Part shown: in pieces, positions 33,798 through 42,112 of the stretch
Numbering within the stretch: the first letter of the stretch is position 1
How the letters are laid out: every line of letters starts with the position of its first letter
DNA from: Streptomyces sp. CB00455
GTDB taxonomy: Bacteria > Actinomycetota > Actinomycetes > Streptomycetales > Streptomycetaceae
Length of the DNA stretch: 64,000 nt
Reading direction: 5' to 3'
Assembly (NCBI RefSeq): GCF_001905445.1
Contig: NZ_LIVQ01000010.1
Coordinates: 156,143 to 220,142, forward strand
Position numbers and translations under genes: made by a program
Notes under the pieces: model-generated
What the model was told of the DNA's origin: nothing
The model's input: the letters and a program-made list of their open reading frames with translations, nothing else
Databases searched by the model: none

Positions 33798-34457
33798 TCA
33801 GGCGGCCAGAACCTGCGTGAGCTCGGCGATCTGCTCGTCCGCGCTCAGGGAACCGGAACCGCTGGGCGGCGACCACCAGAAGTTGACTGCGTTCGCCACG
33901 TTGGCGGCAGCCTGGATATTGACGGCAACCGATACGTTGACGGCACCGCCGAGGTTGACGGCGACCAGCACGTTCACGGCGAGGACGACGGTGGCGCACT
34001 GCCCTGTGCCCGTACCGGTGTCACCGGGCTTGACCGGCGGCGCCTGATCGGACAGGGACTTAAGGACGCCCGCCGCTTCCTTGATGCCGTCCTGGACCTT
34101 CCGCGGGTCACCGGAGCGGAGCTTGCCGGAGAAGCCGGCGAAGAACTGCGGCTGATTTGCCTGCACCTTGTCCAGGAGGGCGGAGGCCGCTTGCCTCTGC
34201 TCCGGGGTGCTGTTGCTCTGGCGCAGCGTGGCAAGGTCGGCGAACTTGCCGGACTCACCGAGATCCTCAGCCACAGAGCCCTGCGCGAAGGCAAGCCCCT
34301 CGAAGAGCGCACGTCCGTCCTGGGCTGCCTGCGGGGTTGCGGCCACGGCTGCACGGGGGGCGGACGCCGCACTTGTGGCCATCGCCCCCTGTGCGGCGAC
34401 ACCGCTTAAGCCGAGGACGGACGCGACGGCTATGGCGACGCTCACGCGTCGTTGCAT
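33798..34457 (-). CDS. sdpC: SDP-like toxin precursor (sporulation-delaying protein family)
   Basis: A 219-residue secreted precursor. The signal peptide is VSVAIAVASVLGLSGVAAQG (residues ~5-24). The family motif DGRALFEGLAFAQGSVAEDL is at 47-66. Residues ~154-195 (CATVVLAVNVLVAVNLGGAV onward, to NFWW) form a very hydrophobic A/V/N-patterned stretch of about 42 residues, matching the place and size of mature SDP, a pore-like peptide that collapses proton motive force. Unlike Bacillus SDP there is one Cys, so no intramolecular disulfide. AAGGGAG precedes ATG 34457. It heads the operon and faces the immunity-type genes. Confidence 0.85.
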   Translation of the reverse strand: MQRRVSVAIAVASVLGLSGVAAQGAMATSAASAPRAAVAATPQAAQDGRALFEGLAFAQGSVAEDLGESGKFADLATLRQSNSTPEQRQAASALLDKVQANQPQFFAGFSGKLRSGDPRKVQDGIKEAAGVLKSLSDQAPPVKPGDTGTGTGQCATVVLAVNVLVAVNLGGAVNVSVAVNIQAAANVANAVNFWWSPPSGSGSLSADEQIAELTQVLAA

Positions 34458-34707
34458 GGGTAACTCCCTTACATGTAGCGCCATTTGTCACGTTATGAGA
34501 CAAATGATCTGGGATGAGTGGACACTACAGCCGCAAATTCGAAATCCCTATCGATTTCTGACCCCATCGAACAGATCCGGTCTTCCTCGCGAGTGTCCGC
34601 ATGACGGTGTGTCAGCTCGGGTAGGTGGTCGATGCAAGAGTTGAGCTTGTTCTATTACGACCCGAGCAAGTTTCAGGCGTACCCGGCACGAAGGGGACAC
34701 ACCTCAG
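34458..34707. promoter_or_regulatory. Divergent control region of the SDP-like system
   Basis: The 250-base gap contains the promoters of sdpC (left) and of the DUF1648-GntR operon (right). It is AT-rich relative to its flanks near 34490-34570. The inverted repeat at 34482-34506 is the only strong symmetry seen. Confidence 0.6.
34482..34506. promoter_or_regulatory. Putative operator of sdpC
   Basis: Perfect 8-bp arms CATTTGTC (34482-34489) and GACAAATG (34499-34506) surround a 9-base AT-rich spacer, 25-49 bases upstream of the sdpC ATG. It is a plausible binding site for the GntR protein encoded at 35653. Confidence 0.5.
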
Positions 34708-35169
34708 ATGACAGGCAACAACAAGACGTCCTTAGCCCCGACACACCGGGCCCTCACGCCGATAGCGCCCTTCGCCGTCGGCGCCCTTGCTACAGCCATC
34801 GCGTTTCTCCTGTTCAGGAACTCCTTCACAGGAAGGGTGGCCACCCACTTCACTCTTGACGGCGACGCCAACGGATTCAGCTCCCCCGCCGCGGCACTTG
34901 GCCAGTACATGCTGGTCTTCCTCATCGAGGCCGTCGGCATCGGTGCTGCCCTCATATCCGCCAAAACTGCGATCACCACCGTCCGGGCACTCGGCATCTT
35001 CGCCTGGGGCCTGGCATCGGCAACCGCCTGCCTGTTCGTGCTGGCCATGTGGGTCAGTACAGGCACCGAAGGCCAGGAACGGCTGTCCACCCAGCAGGTC
35101 GTCATAGCCGTTGCGGTGGGACTCGCTGTGGCAGTAGCAGGATGGTTCGTCGCCCGGAAGCGAGCATGA
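34708..35169 (+). CDS. DUF1648 (SdpI-like) membrane protein, candidate SDP immunity
   Basis: A 153-residue membrane protein with four hydrophobic helices. The segment FLLFRNSFTGRVATHFTLDG followed by NGFSSP is the DUF1648 signature found at the N-terminus of SdpI, the Bacillus immunity protein that protects against SDP. It lacks the longer SdpI C-terminal half. It is divergent from sdpC and co-translated with a second membrane protein (ATGA overlap), so the two may together do the job of SdpI. The ribosome site AAGGGGA is ~10 bases ahead of the ATG. Confidence 0.75.
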   Translation: MTGNNKTSLAPTHRALTPIAPFAVGALATAIAFLLFRNSFTGRVATHFTLDGDANGFSSPAAALGQYMLVFLIEAVGIGAALISAKTAITTVRALGIFAWGLASATACLFVLAMWVSTGTEGQERLSTQQVVIAVAVGLAVAVAGWFVARKRA

Positions 35170-35651
35170 ACCCGCAAGGGAAACCGGGGCCGGTCATGGT
35201 CTGGCACCGCTCCCTCGTCAGCGGATGGATGCTCGCCACCGGACTGGTCTCCGCTGCCGCCCTCCTGGTCGCCGCGGCCGTGGATCCCTCACACCGGACC
35301 TGGGCACTCTCGCTTCTGCTCTTCTCCGCGGCATTCTTGATCACGGCGGCCATCAGAGTCACCGTTTCCGAGCGCGGCGTCACGGCAGCATCGGTCTGTC
35401 TCCCCTTTCTGAGGCGGCACTTCCCCATCCCCCGCATCGAAGAGGCTTCGTCCCGCTGGACCCGCCCCATCGAGATCGGGGGCTGGGGCTACCGGTGGAA
35501 TCCCGGCCTCAGCGCAATCTCGCTACGCGAGGGCGACGCACTGTGGCTCGCTCTGACCAACCAGACCACCTTCGTCATCACCGTCGACGACGCCGGGACA
35601 GCCGCGAAGCTCATCAACAGGCTCCGCGAACAAAGCCCCAAGGACCGCTGA
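35166..35651 (+). CDS. Two-helix membrane protein partnering the DUF1648 protein
   Basis: A 161-residue protein with two N-terminal membrane helices (LVSGWMLATGLVSAAALLVA and WALSLLLFSAAFLITAAI) and a soluble C-terminal domain with RVTVSERGVTAASVCLPF and WGYRWNPGLSAISLREGDAL, which resembles a bacterial PH-like fold. Start ATG 35166 overlaps the DUF1648 stop. Such proteins recur between DUF1648 and GntR genes in Gram-positive bacteria. Probably a membrane partner or sensor in immunity; this is inference. Confidence 0.6.
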   Translation: MNPQGKPGPVMVWHRSLVSGWMLATGLVSAAALLVAAAVDPSHRTWALSLLLFSAAFLITAAIRVTVSERGVTAASVCLPFLRRHFPIPRIEEASSRWTRPIEIGGWGYRWNPGLSAISLREGDALWLALTNQTTFVITVDDAGTAAKLINRLREQSPKDR

Positions 35652-35652
35652 C

Positions 35653-36015
35653 ATGCTGGTCGTAATCGATCACTCGTCGCCCGTCAGCCTCGCGGAACAG
35701 ATCGCCGCTGCGGTACGCCGCGCTCTGGCGGAGGGCACACTGCACATGGGAGAACGCCTACCAGCCGCCCGCTCTCTCGCCCGAACCCTCGACATCAACG
35801 TGCACACCGTGCTGCGCGGATACCAGATCCTCAAGGAAGAACACCTCATCGACCTCAGGCCCGGCCGGGGCGCAGTCGTCATGGCCGCCTCCTCCCCCAC
35901 CCAAGCACTCGTCGTAGACGCATGCCGGCACTTCGCGCACCTGGCCAGACGAGCAGGCCTCACCGAACCCGATGTCCTGGAGATGGCACGCAGCCTCTTC
36001 CGAACAGCCACTTGA
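35653..36015 (+). CDS. GntR-family (YtrA subfamily) regulator
   Basis: A 120-residue short GntR regulator: SPVSLAEQIAAAVRRALAEG, TLHMGERLPAARSLARTLDI, NVHTVLRGYQILKEEHLIDL and RPGRGAVV give a complete winged helix with a brief C-terminal helix pair, as in YtrA types that lack a large ligand domain. It starts 1 base after the previous stop. YtrA-type repressors usually control divergent or own operons encoding transporters and DUF1648 proteins responding to cell-envelope stress, so it probably controls both arms of this locus. Confidence 0.85.
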   Translation: MLVVIDHSSPVSLAEQIAAAVRRALAEGTLHMGERLPAARSLARTLDINVHTVLRGYQILKEEHLIDLRPGRGAVVMAASSPTQALVVDACRHFAHLARRAGLTEPDVLEMARSLFRTAT

Positions 36016-36102
36016 CCCCACCTCGCGCACCGCATCGTCGCTGCTCACCGGGGCCGCGTGGTGCACTACGTGGTCGGCGGGCCGTGGGCCCACTTCACGA
36101 GC

Positions 36103-36140
36103 GCGGAAGGCCGACCCCGGTTTCAGGGTCGGCCTTCCGC
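36103..36140. terminator. Strong terminator after the GntR operon
   Basis: Perfect 15-bp arms, GCGGAAGGCCGACCC (36103-36117) and its complement (36126-36140), with an 8-base loop, 87 bases past the gntR stop. No T-run, as usual for Streptomyces. It bounds the SDP locus on the right. Confidence 0.85.
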
Positions 36141-36571
36141 CATCGGGAGCGGACGGCCGGGAGCTGCTTGGGCATCGCGCCCGGCTGGTGCACGGTGACG
36201 TCGTACATGGCCCGTCCGGTGCGCAGTTGGGCGGTCAGCATGGTTGCGGCGATGACCGCGCTGTCGTAGCGCAGCTGGACGCGCGGGATGTCCCACTCCC
36301 CCTGCTCCAGCGACAGCGGGGGCGTGTCGGGGTCGCCAGGGCCAGCTGGTGGCTGCTGGTCCGGGTCTGGTGCGGACGTGGGTTTGCCGCCGACGGGTGC
36401 GCGATGGGTCGGCCAGGACGCGGCGGGAGGTGCAGAGGGGGTAGGGGTGCCGGTAAGAATGCTGTCACCAGCCGCAAACGGTGATGATCTTGGGAAGGGC
36501 ATCACCCGTGTGGGTGAGTCCTGGGCCGTACGGCTGCGGTGGGTGAAGCTCTGCGGGGACGATCGTCGATC

Positions 36572-36667
36572 GTGGCCCGTACTCCGCTGGACTTGGACGA
36601 ACTCGTCGAGCACTGGACGCTGCTGAAGGACGAGCAGGCGCTCGTGTCCGGCAAGCGTGGTGCGACG
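36572..36667 (+). pseudogene. Tn3-family transposase, N-terminal stub
   Basis: From GTG 36572 the frame reads ARTPLDLDELVEHWTLLKDE and QALVSGKRGAT, the start of the DUF4158 domain at the N-terminus of Streptomyces Tn3-family TnpA. Homology stops after about 32 codons at a joint with an unrelated leftward fragment. Confidence 0.7.
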
Positions 36668-36668
36668 C

Positions 36669-36890
36669 CGTCGCCTGGTCGAGCGCGGCACGCTCGGCGG
36701 GCTCCAGCTCGGTGGTGCGGAGGTAGTCGGCGACCTTGCCCGGCATGTCGAGAGTGACCGGCAGCTCCGGGGCGGGCGCGTCCTCCTCGTTGGCGGTGTG
36801 GTCGGGGAGGAGGTCGGCGACGGCCGTGCGGATGGCGCCGCGGCTGACCCGGTGCTCGCGGGCGAGGGCGGCGATGGAATGTGAATTCGC
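36669..36890 (-). pseudogene. Helix-turn-helix protein fragment
   Basis: The leftward frame reads SIAALAREHRVSRGAIRTAV, an invertase/resolvase-like HTH, then ELPVTLDMPGKVADYLRTTE and LEPAERAALDQAT. The C-terminus is cut at the Tn3 stub and no proper start is present. It may be part of an IS-associated or recombinase-like regulator. Confidence 0.5.
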
Positions 36891-37023
36891 GGCGCCGCGA
36901 ACCCCCGGACTGCGGGGGTTCATTGGACGTGTCGACCGCCTGTCGTCAAGCGACCGTTTGCCGACAGGCGACCGATGCACCTGTGAGTTGGAGCGGGCGC
37001 CCCGCCGCCGCCTCGTAGTCCCG

Positions 37024-37389
37024 TCACGACATATGACGGGCGAAGAAGGTTTCCACCCGGCGCCGTACCTCAGCGAGTGTCACCGCAGGGTCGCCGGTCC
37101 CGACGAGCGCGGTCCGCGCCGTCGCTGTCACGAGACCGGAAGTGTGGAGTCGAGGGACGAGCGAGCCGTAGTCGGTGAACGCCCGGTGATGCGCGTCGGG
37201 GAGCAGCACGCGGTGGCCGGAAAGGCCCGCCCAGGACGAGTCGATTCGGGCGGCGCCTTCGAATCCGTCGGTGCGGAACAGCAGCAGCGGCTGGTTGAGG
37301 CCGGCCAGCGTCGGGTGCAGGTCGAGATAGACCTCCAGGTTCGCCACCGCGCCGACCCGGCAGTCGTCACGGGCCGCGTACACCTGGTC
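37024..37389 (-). pseudogene. Alpha/beta-hydrolase (PAF-acetylhydrolase-like), C-terminal relic
   Basis: About 119 residues survive: AARDDCRVGAVANLEVYLDL follows where the nucleophile elbow (GHSFGG) should be, and DAHHRAFTDYGSLVPRL carries the catalytic His. The nucleophile Ser and the N-terminal two thirds are missing; at ~37390 the sequence changes to the promoter of the next gene. Inactive as it stands. Confidence 0.6.
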
Positions 37390-37456
37390 TGCTTGCCGGG
37401 AATCGGATCGCCATCAACGGGGTTGGTGGGGGATGAGCCGATATTGGAGGGCCATG

Positions 37457-38467
37457 ATGCGAGCGATTCAGGTGTACGAAGTGGGCGGTCCCGAGGTGCT
37501 GCAGGAGGCCGAGGTGGACCAGCCGCGGCCGGGTCCGGGCGAGGCGATCGTGGAGGTCGCCGCATCCGGGGTCAACTTCCTCGACGTCTACCACCGCGAA
37601 GGCCGGTACAGCCTCCCGCTGCCCTTCACCCCGGGCGCTGAGGGCGCCGGCACGGTCGTCGAAGTGGGACCCGGCGTCGCTGACGTCGCAGTCGGGGACC
37701 GGGTTGGTTGGGTGGAGATTCCCGGCACGTATGCCGAGCGGGCCGTCGTGGACTCCTCCCGGCTGGTGCCGCTCCCCGACGATATCGGCTTCGAGATAGC
37801 CGCCGCCGTGCTCCTCCAAGGCATGACCGCGCACTATCTCGTCAAGGACGCCTACCCGGTTCAGGGGGGCGACACGGTGCTCGTGCATGCGGCTGCTGGT
37901 GGCATGGGGCTGCTTTTGACCCAGCTCATCACCCATCTCGGCGGCAGGGTGATCGGCACGACGTCGACCACGGCGAAGGCCGGGCTGGCGAAGCGTGCCG
38001 GGGCCGCTGAGGTGATCCTTTCCTCCGCGGTCGACGATCTCGCAGCCGAGGTGAGGCGGCTCAACGGCGGTCAGGGACTGCCGGTTGTCTTCGACGGCGT
38101 CGGCGCGCACACCTTCGATGCGAGCCTCGCCAGCCTGCGAACCCGCGGCCATCTCGTGCTCTTCGGCGCGGCAAGTGGTGCCGTGCCGCCGTTTGATCCG
38201 ATGCGGCTCGCCCACGGCGGTTCGCTGACCCTGATCCGGCCCAGCCTCGGGGACTTCATCGCCGATCGGTCCGAACTGCTCCGACGGGCCGCCGATGTGT
38301 TCGAGTGGGTGCGCTCCAAGGCGCTTGAGGTCACCGTAACGGGCCGCTACGCATTGTCCGAGGCCGCCCGGGCCCACAGCGATCTGGAGGCTCGGCGTAC
38401 CACCGGCAAGCTGCTCCTCGTACCCGATGCGGCCGCTCTTGGACGCCGCGAGGAAACGCAGAGCTGA
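37457..38467 (+). CDS. NADPH:quinone oxidoreductase (zeta-crystallin type)
   Basis: A 336-residue zinc-independent MDR enzyme reducing quinones by one electron with NADPH. AIQVYEVGGPEVLQ, the signature GVNFLDVYHREGRYSLPLPF and PGAEGAGTVVEVG, and the cofactor loop VHAAAGGMGLLLTQL are classic Qor. GGAGG lies six bases ahead of ATG 37457 (ATG 37454 is the alternative). It is monocistronic and intact between relics. The promoter lies in the ~60 bases after the hydrolase relic or within it. Probably an oxidative-stress function. Confidence 0.9.
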   Translation: MRAIQVYEVGGPEVLQEAEVDQPRPGPGEAIVEVAASGVNFLDVYHREGRYSLPLPFTPGAEGAGTVVEVGPGVADVAVGDRVGWVEIPGTYAERAVVDSSRLVPLPDDIGFEIAAAVLLQGMTAHYLVKDAYPVQGGDTVLVHAAAGGMGLLLTQLITHLGGRVIGTTSTTAKAGLAKRAGAAEVILSSAVDDLAAEVRRLNGGQGLPVVFDGVGAHTFDASLASLRTRGHLVLFGAASGAVPPFDPMRLAHGGSLTLIRPSLGDFIADRSELLRRAADVFEWVRSKALEVTVTGRYALSEAARAHSDLEARRTTGKLLLVPDAAALGRREETQS

Positions 38468-38584
38468 TCGCGGGTGACGAGGTCGGGGATCTTGGAGGCT
38501 GAGATGTCGGCGGTGCGCGACGGCCGCGAAGCGGCTGACCAAGGCGAGGGCCCGCAAGCTCATCACCGCGCTGGTCGGCCACGA

Positions 38585-39670
38585 CTAGTCCGGCTGGCCC
38601 CCGTCGTCGTCCTCGTCCAGCTCCGGCGCGTCCGGGTCGCGCAGTGGGCGCAGGGCGCCGGCGGCCGGGACGCTGGCGGTGAAGCTGTAGCGGCCGAGCA
38701 GGTTCAGGTTGCGGTGCTTGAGCGGGGAGAGGCGGGCGATGTCCTCGTCGCGGATGTCGTGGCCCTCGGCGCGGAGCTGGGCGACGGCGACGTCGATGTA
38801 CTTCGTGGTCCAAAGCACGATGGCGTTGAGGACCAGGCCGAGCGCGCCGAGCTGGTCCTCCGTGCCGTCGCGGGCCGTCGCCCAGGTGCACGAAGGCGCC
38901 GAGGAACCCGGTCCAGGCGTTCACCTCGAACAGCAGGTCCGGCATGGCATACACCGCCTTGCGCCACGCGGGCGGCACCAGCTTGTCGTCCACCTCGCGC
39001 GGCAGCAGCGGCTTGACCCCCACCTTCCGCCGCGCCAACGTCGGCAGGCCGCGCACCCCGGCCAGGACCCGTATGCCCGCGCTCGCCGCGTCCAGCGCCT
39101 TCGACTCACCCAGCAAGGCGAGGAACGGGCGCACCGTGGCGTACCGGTTCGCGAGCGCGGCCGGCATGGCGACCTCGGCGCTTCGGTTCCGCCGCCCGCT
39201 CCAGCAGCGGCGCCTTCGACCCCAGCGCGTACCGGGCCAGCGCCGCCATCCGGTTCGGGGGATCTGCGACAGTCTCAGCCGCCCGAGCCGGTGCGCGCCG
39301 ATCTCGTCCACCCGCTCCAGCGCGCGGGCGAACGCCGTGCCCGTCGTCCGCGTCGGCGGCCGGCGCAGCCGCTCCAGCTCCGAGAACCGCGAGCCCTCCG
39401 GCGTCTTCAGCGTCGCCACCAGATCCCCGGGCAGCGCCGGGTCTGCGCGGCGGGCAGCGCCCGCGACCGTGGCGTGCAGCCGCTTTGTCGTACAGCGTCT
39501 GACGCCGCTCCGTGTACCGCTTGACCACCGAGGGGTCCTCGATGCCGAGCTGCACGGCCAGGTGCTCGACCACCGGCCACGGCACAGCGAGCGGGCCGTC
39601 CACTTCCGACGCTCCGCCCTTCCCCCCTACCCCACGTTGCTCCACAACCTGCACCGCTACCGGCTGACAG
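38585..39670 (-). pseudogene. Tn3-family transposase, decayed with internal deletions
   Basis: Leftward pieces in several frames join into TnpA: VEHLAVQLGIEDPSVVKRYT (N-terminal), KTPEGSRFSELERLRRPPTR, ATVRPFLALLGESKALDAAS, REVDDKLVPPAWRKAVYAMP and the true C-terminus LWTTKYIDVAVAQLRAEGHD, LSPLKHRNLNLLGRYSFTAS. About 1.1 kb remain of an expected 3 kb; the DDE core is absent. It is the largest Tn3 remnant here and shows the element was present in the leftward direction. Confidence 0.85.
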
Positions 39671-40810
39671 CGGAAGCCTGGCACCCGTGGATGCTCCGCA
39701 TCCCAGACATTCCAGAAGCCGTCCGGCTGCGCGGCTGGCTGCCAGGTTCGAGGCGCAGATCACTAGGTGGCGGGTTCTCCGACCGTTAGTTGGCGGGGCG
39801 GTCTGACGTTGATGGATGTCGGCCAGTGGACGCGGAAGTTGAGCAGGTCAGCGAGGTTCGTTGCTTCGCGGTTAGCCGCGATGTTGAGCGTTACTGAGGT
39901 TTTCGGTGTGGCTTCGGGTAGTGACGGTGGGTGATCCCTGCGGTATGCCGGGTGTGCGTCATGGCGAGGGCGGGGGCGTGACTGCTGAGTGTCGGGCATC
40001 TCGTGAACAGGTGCGGTTGTCAGGCCGGTGGGCGGTTCGCGGCGGGTGAGAAGACCGCGGTGATCGCGAAGGACCTGCGGGCGAGACAGGGTGGCCACCG
40101 ACGCGGCACTGCACGGCTTGCATCCGATGTCCCCGACCGGCATCCGCACGTCGGCGGCGCGCAGCACTATGCGCCTACTTGGAGAACGAGGACGGCTTCG
40201 AGGTCGAACTCGTCGAACCAAGATCAACCGATCCACAGGTCTTGACGATTGATCCGCGCCAGGCCCTGGCAGGCCATCGCATGCGGGACGACCCGAAGGG
40301 CGCACTTCCCGCGGGTTGCCCCCTCCAAGCGCTCCACCGTTCGGGTGGCGTGACGTCAATATGGTTGTCAATGACGTAGTGCAAATGGGTTACTGTACGC
40401 ATCCGAACAGGTGAGCCGTCGGCAGCTGGCCCACCGTCAACCCCAGGGACGGCATTCCAGGCCGGTGTGCCGGGCCAGGGTTCGGCTGCCGTCCTGACTA
40501 TTTTCCTGCGTGCCCGCAGAGGCAGCAGTTTTGGGCCAACCTGTTCCCCTCACCACTGCTTCGATCGACCTGAGCGGGAGGGCCATCCGCGTTCTCGGCG
40601 ACGGAGCGGTGGCCCCTTCCCAGGGCCGTAGGCCGATGTGGCCACATCGGCCGATCGGGCTCCCGGGCGGCTGTGAGTCGCCGACTCCAGACCCCGGCAA
40701 GAAGATCCACGGCAGCGCCCACTGGCCGCTGACGAGCGTCGGTGAAGCACGGGCCGCCGAGGACAGACCGTTCCTAAGCACGTCCAGTCCGTCTGAGCAG
40801 GAGGCACATC
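39671..40810. other. Long gene-poor interval
   Basis: Over 1 kb with no supported gene. A leftward frame (39763-40371) and a rightward one (40179-40379) have patches of protein-like composition but no recognisable domain or ribosome site. It contains a 22-bp perfect palindrome at 40631. The promoter of the gene at 40811 should be in its last 200 bases. Confidence 0.5.
40631..40652. promoter_or_regulatory. 22-bp perfect palindrome
   Basis: GGCCGATGTGG (40631-40641) is followed directly by its exact reverse complement. No loop separates the arms, so it suits protein binding better than a terminator. It lies 159 bases ahead of ATG 40811. Confidence 0.5.
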
Positions 40811-41221
40811 ATGCCTTTCATCCAGCAGAGCACATCGGGCCCAGTGACAGGCTCCACCGAGCACTTCGCCCCCATCACGGTCACCGGCGCGCAAACCGCC
40901 ACACTGCTGCCTGGTGAAACCGCAGACGTCACCCTCACCTTCACCAACCCGAACAGCAACGTAAGGGCCCGACTGACCTACATTGCCGCCGGAGATGTCG
41001 TTATCGACACCGTTGCGAACGCCGACGACATGACGTACTGCCACGATCAGATAGAACTGTCCACAGTCGGCGTGGGCCCCCTGCCCACGCTTGACCTCAG
41101 CCAGGCCAACCTGCCATTCGTGCTGCCTGCCGCTGTGAAGCTGAAGGAAGACTCCGACATCCGCTGTCAAGGGATGACGTTTCACACCACGTGGACGGTC
41201 CAGGCCCAGGCCGTCCGCTGA
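40811..41221 (+). CDS. Beta-sandwich hypothetical protein
   Basis: A 136-residue protein with GGAGG eight bases ahead of the ATG. It alternates hydrophobic and polar residues (ITVTGAQTATLLPGETADVT, then LTFTNPNSNVRARLTYIAAG), suggesting an immunoglobulin-like or virion/tail-like beta-sandwich. Two Cys (TYCHDQ and DIRCQG) are far apart. No signal peptide or anchor is visible, so it is predicted to be cytoplasmic. Family not recognised. It stands alone, with an upstream palindrome as possible control. Confidence 0.55.
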   Translation: MPFIQQSTSGPVTGSTEHFAPITVTGAQTATLLPGETADVTLTFTNPNSNVRARLTYIAAGDVVIDTVANADDMTYCHDQIELSTVGVGPLPTLDLSQANLPFVLPAAVKLKEDSDIRCQGMTFHTTWTVQAQAVR

Positions 41222-41408
41222 GCGCGGTCCTCACCTACGCCATCGAATGTCGCGATGGACTGCGGCCCGGCGTAAACCGAAGGTCTGGCGCACGGTGTCA
41301 CTCCCAGTAACCAGCCGCAGGCGTGTTGATCGTCCTCACGAGATATGCGCCTGAGCCCGGTTCACCGCCCCCGACAGGGGTGCGGGAGGCCCCCGTAGAC
41401 GGCTCGGT

Positions 41409-41780
41409 CTAGCTGGATCCCTTGCGGGCTGCTTCGAACGGGACCCGGTCGAAAATGAATCGGCTGTAGGTGATCTTGCCGTCCTTGACCGTGACGTACT
41501 CGGCGCCGGGGGCGCTCTTCACTGGCGCGGTTTCGGTGTCATACATGATCAGCGCGGTGGTCTCGTCACCGAAGGCCGCAATCAATTTCGCGGCAGTCAG
41601 GATCTGTACGAATGGTCCCATGAAGGCCCGGTATGCCTCGGCGCCCTCCAGGCGGCCAGGGGGCGCGTCGCAGATGATGTCGTCGGCGATGTAGCGCATG
41701 GCCTGGTCGAGGTCGTGACTGGCCCATGCCTGGTGGTAGGCGAGTGCGGTCCGAAGCGCGGGGCGGGGGGTGCCGGTCAC
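41409..41780 (-). CDS. SnoaL-like/NTF2-family protein
   Basis: A 123-residue alpha+beta cone-fold protein: ALAYHQAWASHDLDQAMRYI followed by ADDIICDAPPGRLEGAEAYR is the SnoaL-like start, and GAEYVTVKDGKITYSRFIFD the closing strands. Members include small isomerases, hydrolases and ligand-binding proteins. GTG 41780 overlaps the stop of the tfoX-like gene (GTGA), making a two-gene operon. Catalytic residues cannot be assigned. Confidence 0.8.
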   Translation of the reverse strand: MTGTPRPALRTALAYHQAWASHDLDQAMRYIADDIICDAPPGRLEGAEAYRAFMGPFVQILTAAKLIAAFGDETTALIMYDTETAPVKSAPGAEYVTVKDGKITYSRFIFDRVPFEAARKGSS

Positions 41781-42112
41781 TTTGAGGTCACTTTCTTGTT
41801 GTAGGTGAGTGCTTCCTGGATCCAGGAGTGGAAGGCCTTCTCGGATGCGAGGGCAGGGGCATCGATGACGATCCATCCTCGGCTCATCGGTTTGCCCCGC
41901 ATCTCGGGCCAGTGGGCGCCTTGCCGCTTCAGCAGCTCTGTAGCTCGTTCCGGGTCGCAGCGGACCATCAACCGGCCGAGGGCATTGGCCGTGACTGCAA
42001 TCTTCCCATTGATCATGAAGGAGAGACCGCCGAACATCTTCACCTCACGGGAGTCGGCACGGCCGGACAGCGCCTGCCGGATACGGCCGGCCAGATCCGG
42101 GTCATATGCCAT
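41777..42112 (-). CDS. TfoX/Sxy N-terminal domain protein
   Basis: A 111-residue protein consisting of the TfoX N-terminal domain only: SREVKMFGGLSFMINGKIAV with the family GG motif, then RGKPMSRGWIVIDAPALASE. TfoX controls competence in gammaproteobacteria; short actinobacterial relatives have unknown function. It is translationally coupled to the downstream NTF2-like gene. ATG 42112 lacks a strong Shine-Dalgarno. Confidence 0.8.
   Translation of the reverse strand: MAYDPDLAGRIRQALSGRADSREVKMFGGLSFMINGKIAVTANALGRLMVRCDPERATELLKRQGAHWPEMRGKPMSRGWIVIDAPALASEKAFHSWIQEALTYNKKVTSK

Larger units (their letters stand above)
36141..37023. other. Relic-filled interval
   Basis: No intact gene. It holds a Tn3 N-terminal fragment (36572-36667) abutting an HTH-protein fragment on the other strand (36669-36890), and a hairpin AACCCCCG/CGGGGGTT at 36900-36920. 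A leftward open frame at 36095-36691 has no recognised domain and is not supported. Confidence 0.5.

Noticed and set aside
36900..36920. AACCCCCG/CGGGGGTT hairpin as a Tn3 terminal repeat
   Set aside because: Only 8-bp arms with a 5-base loop and no second copy next to the other Tn3 pieces; more like a simple hairpin.
40179..40379. A 66-residue plus-strand frame starting ENEDGFEVELVEPRSTD
   Set aside because: The start looks protein-like but the end is not, no ribosome site is present, and no family was recognised.
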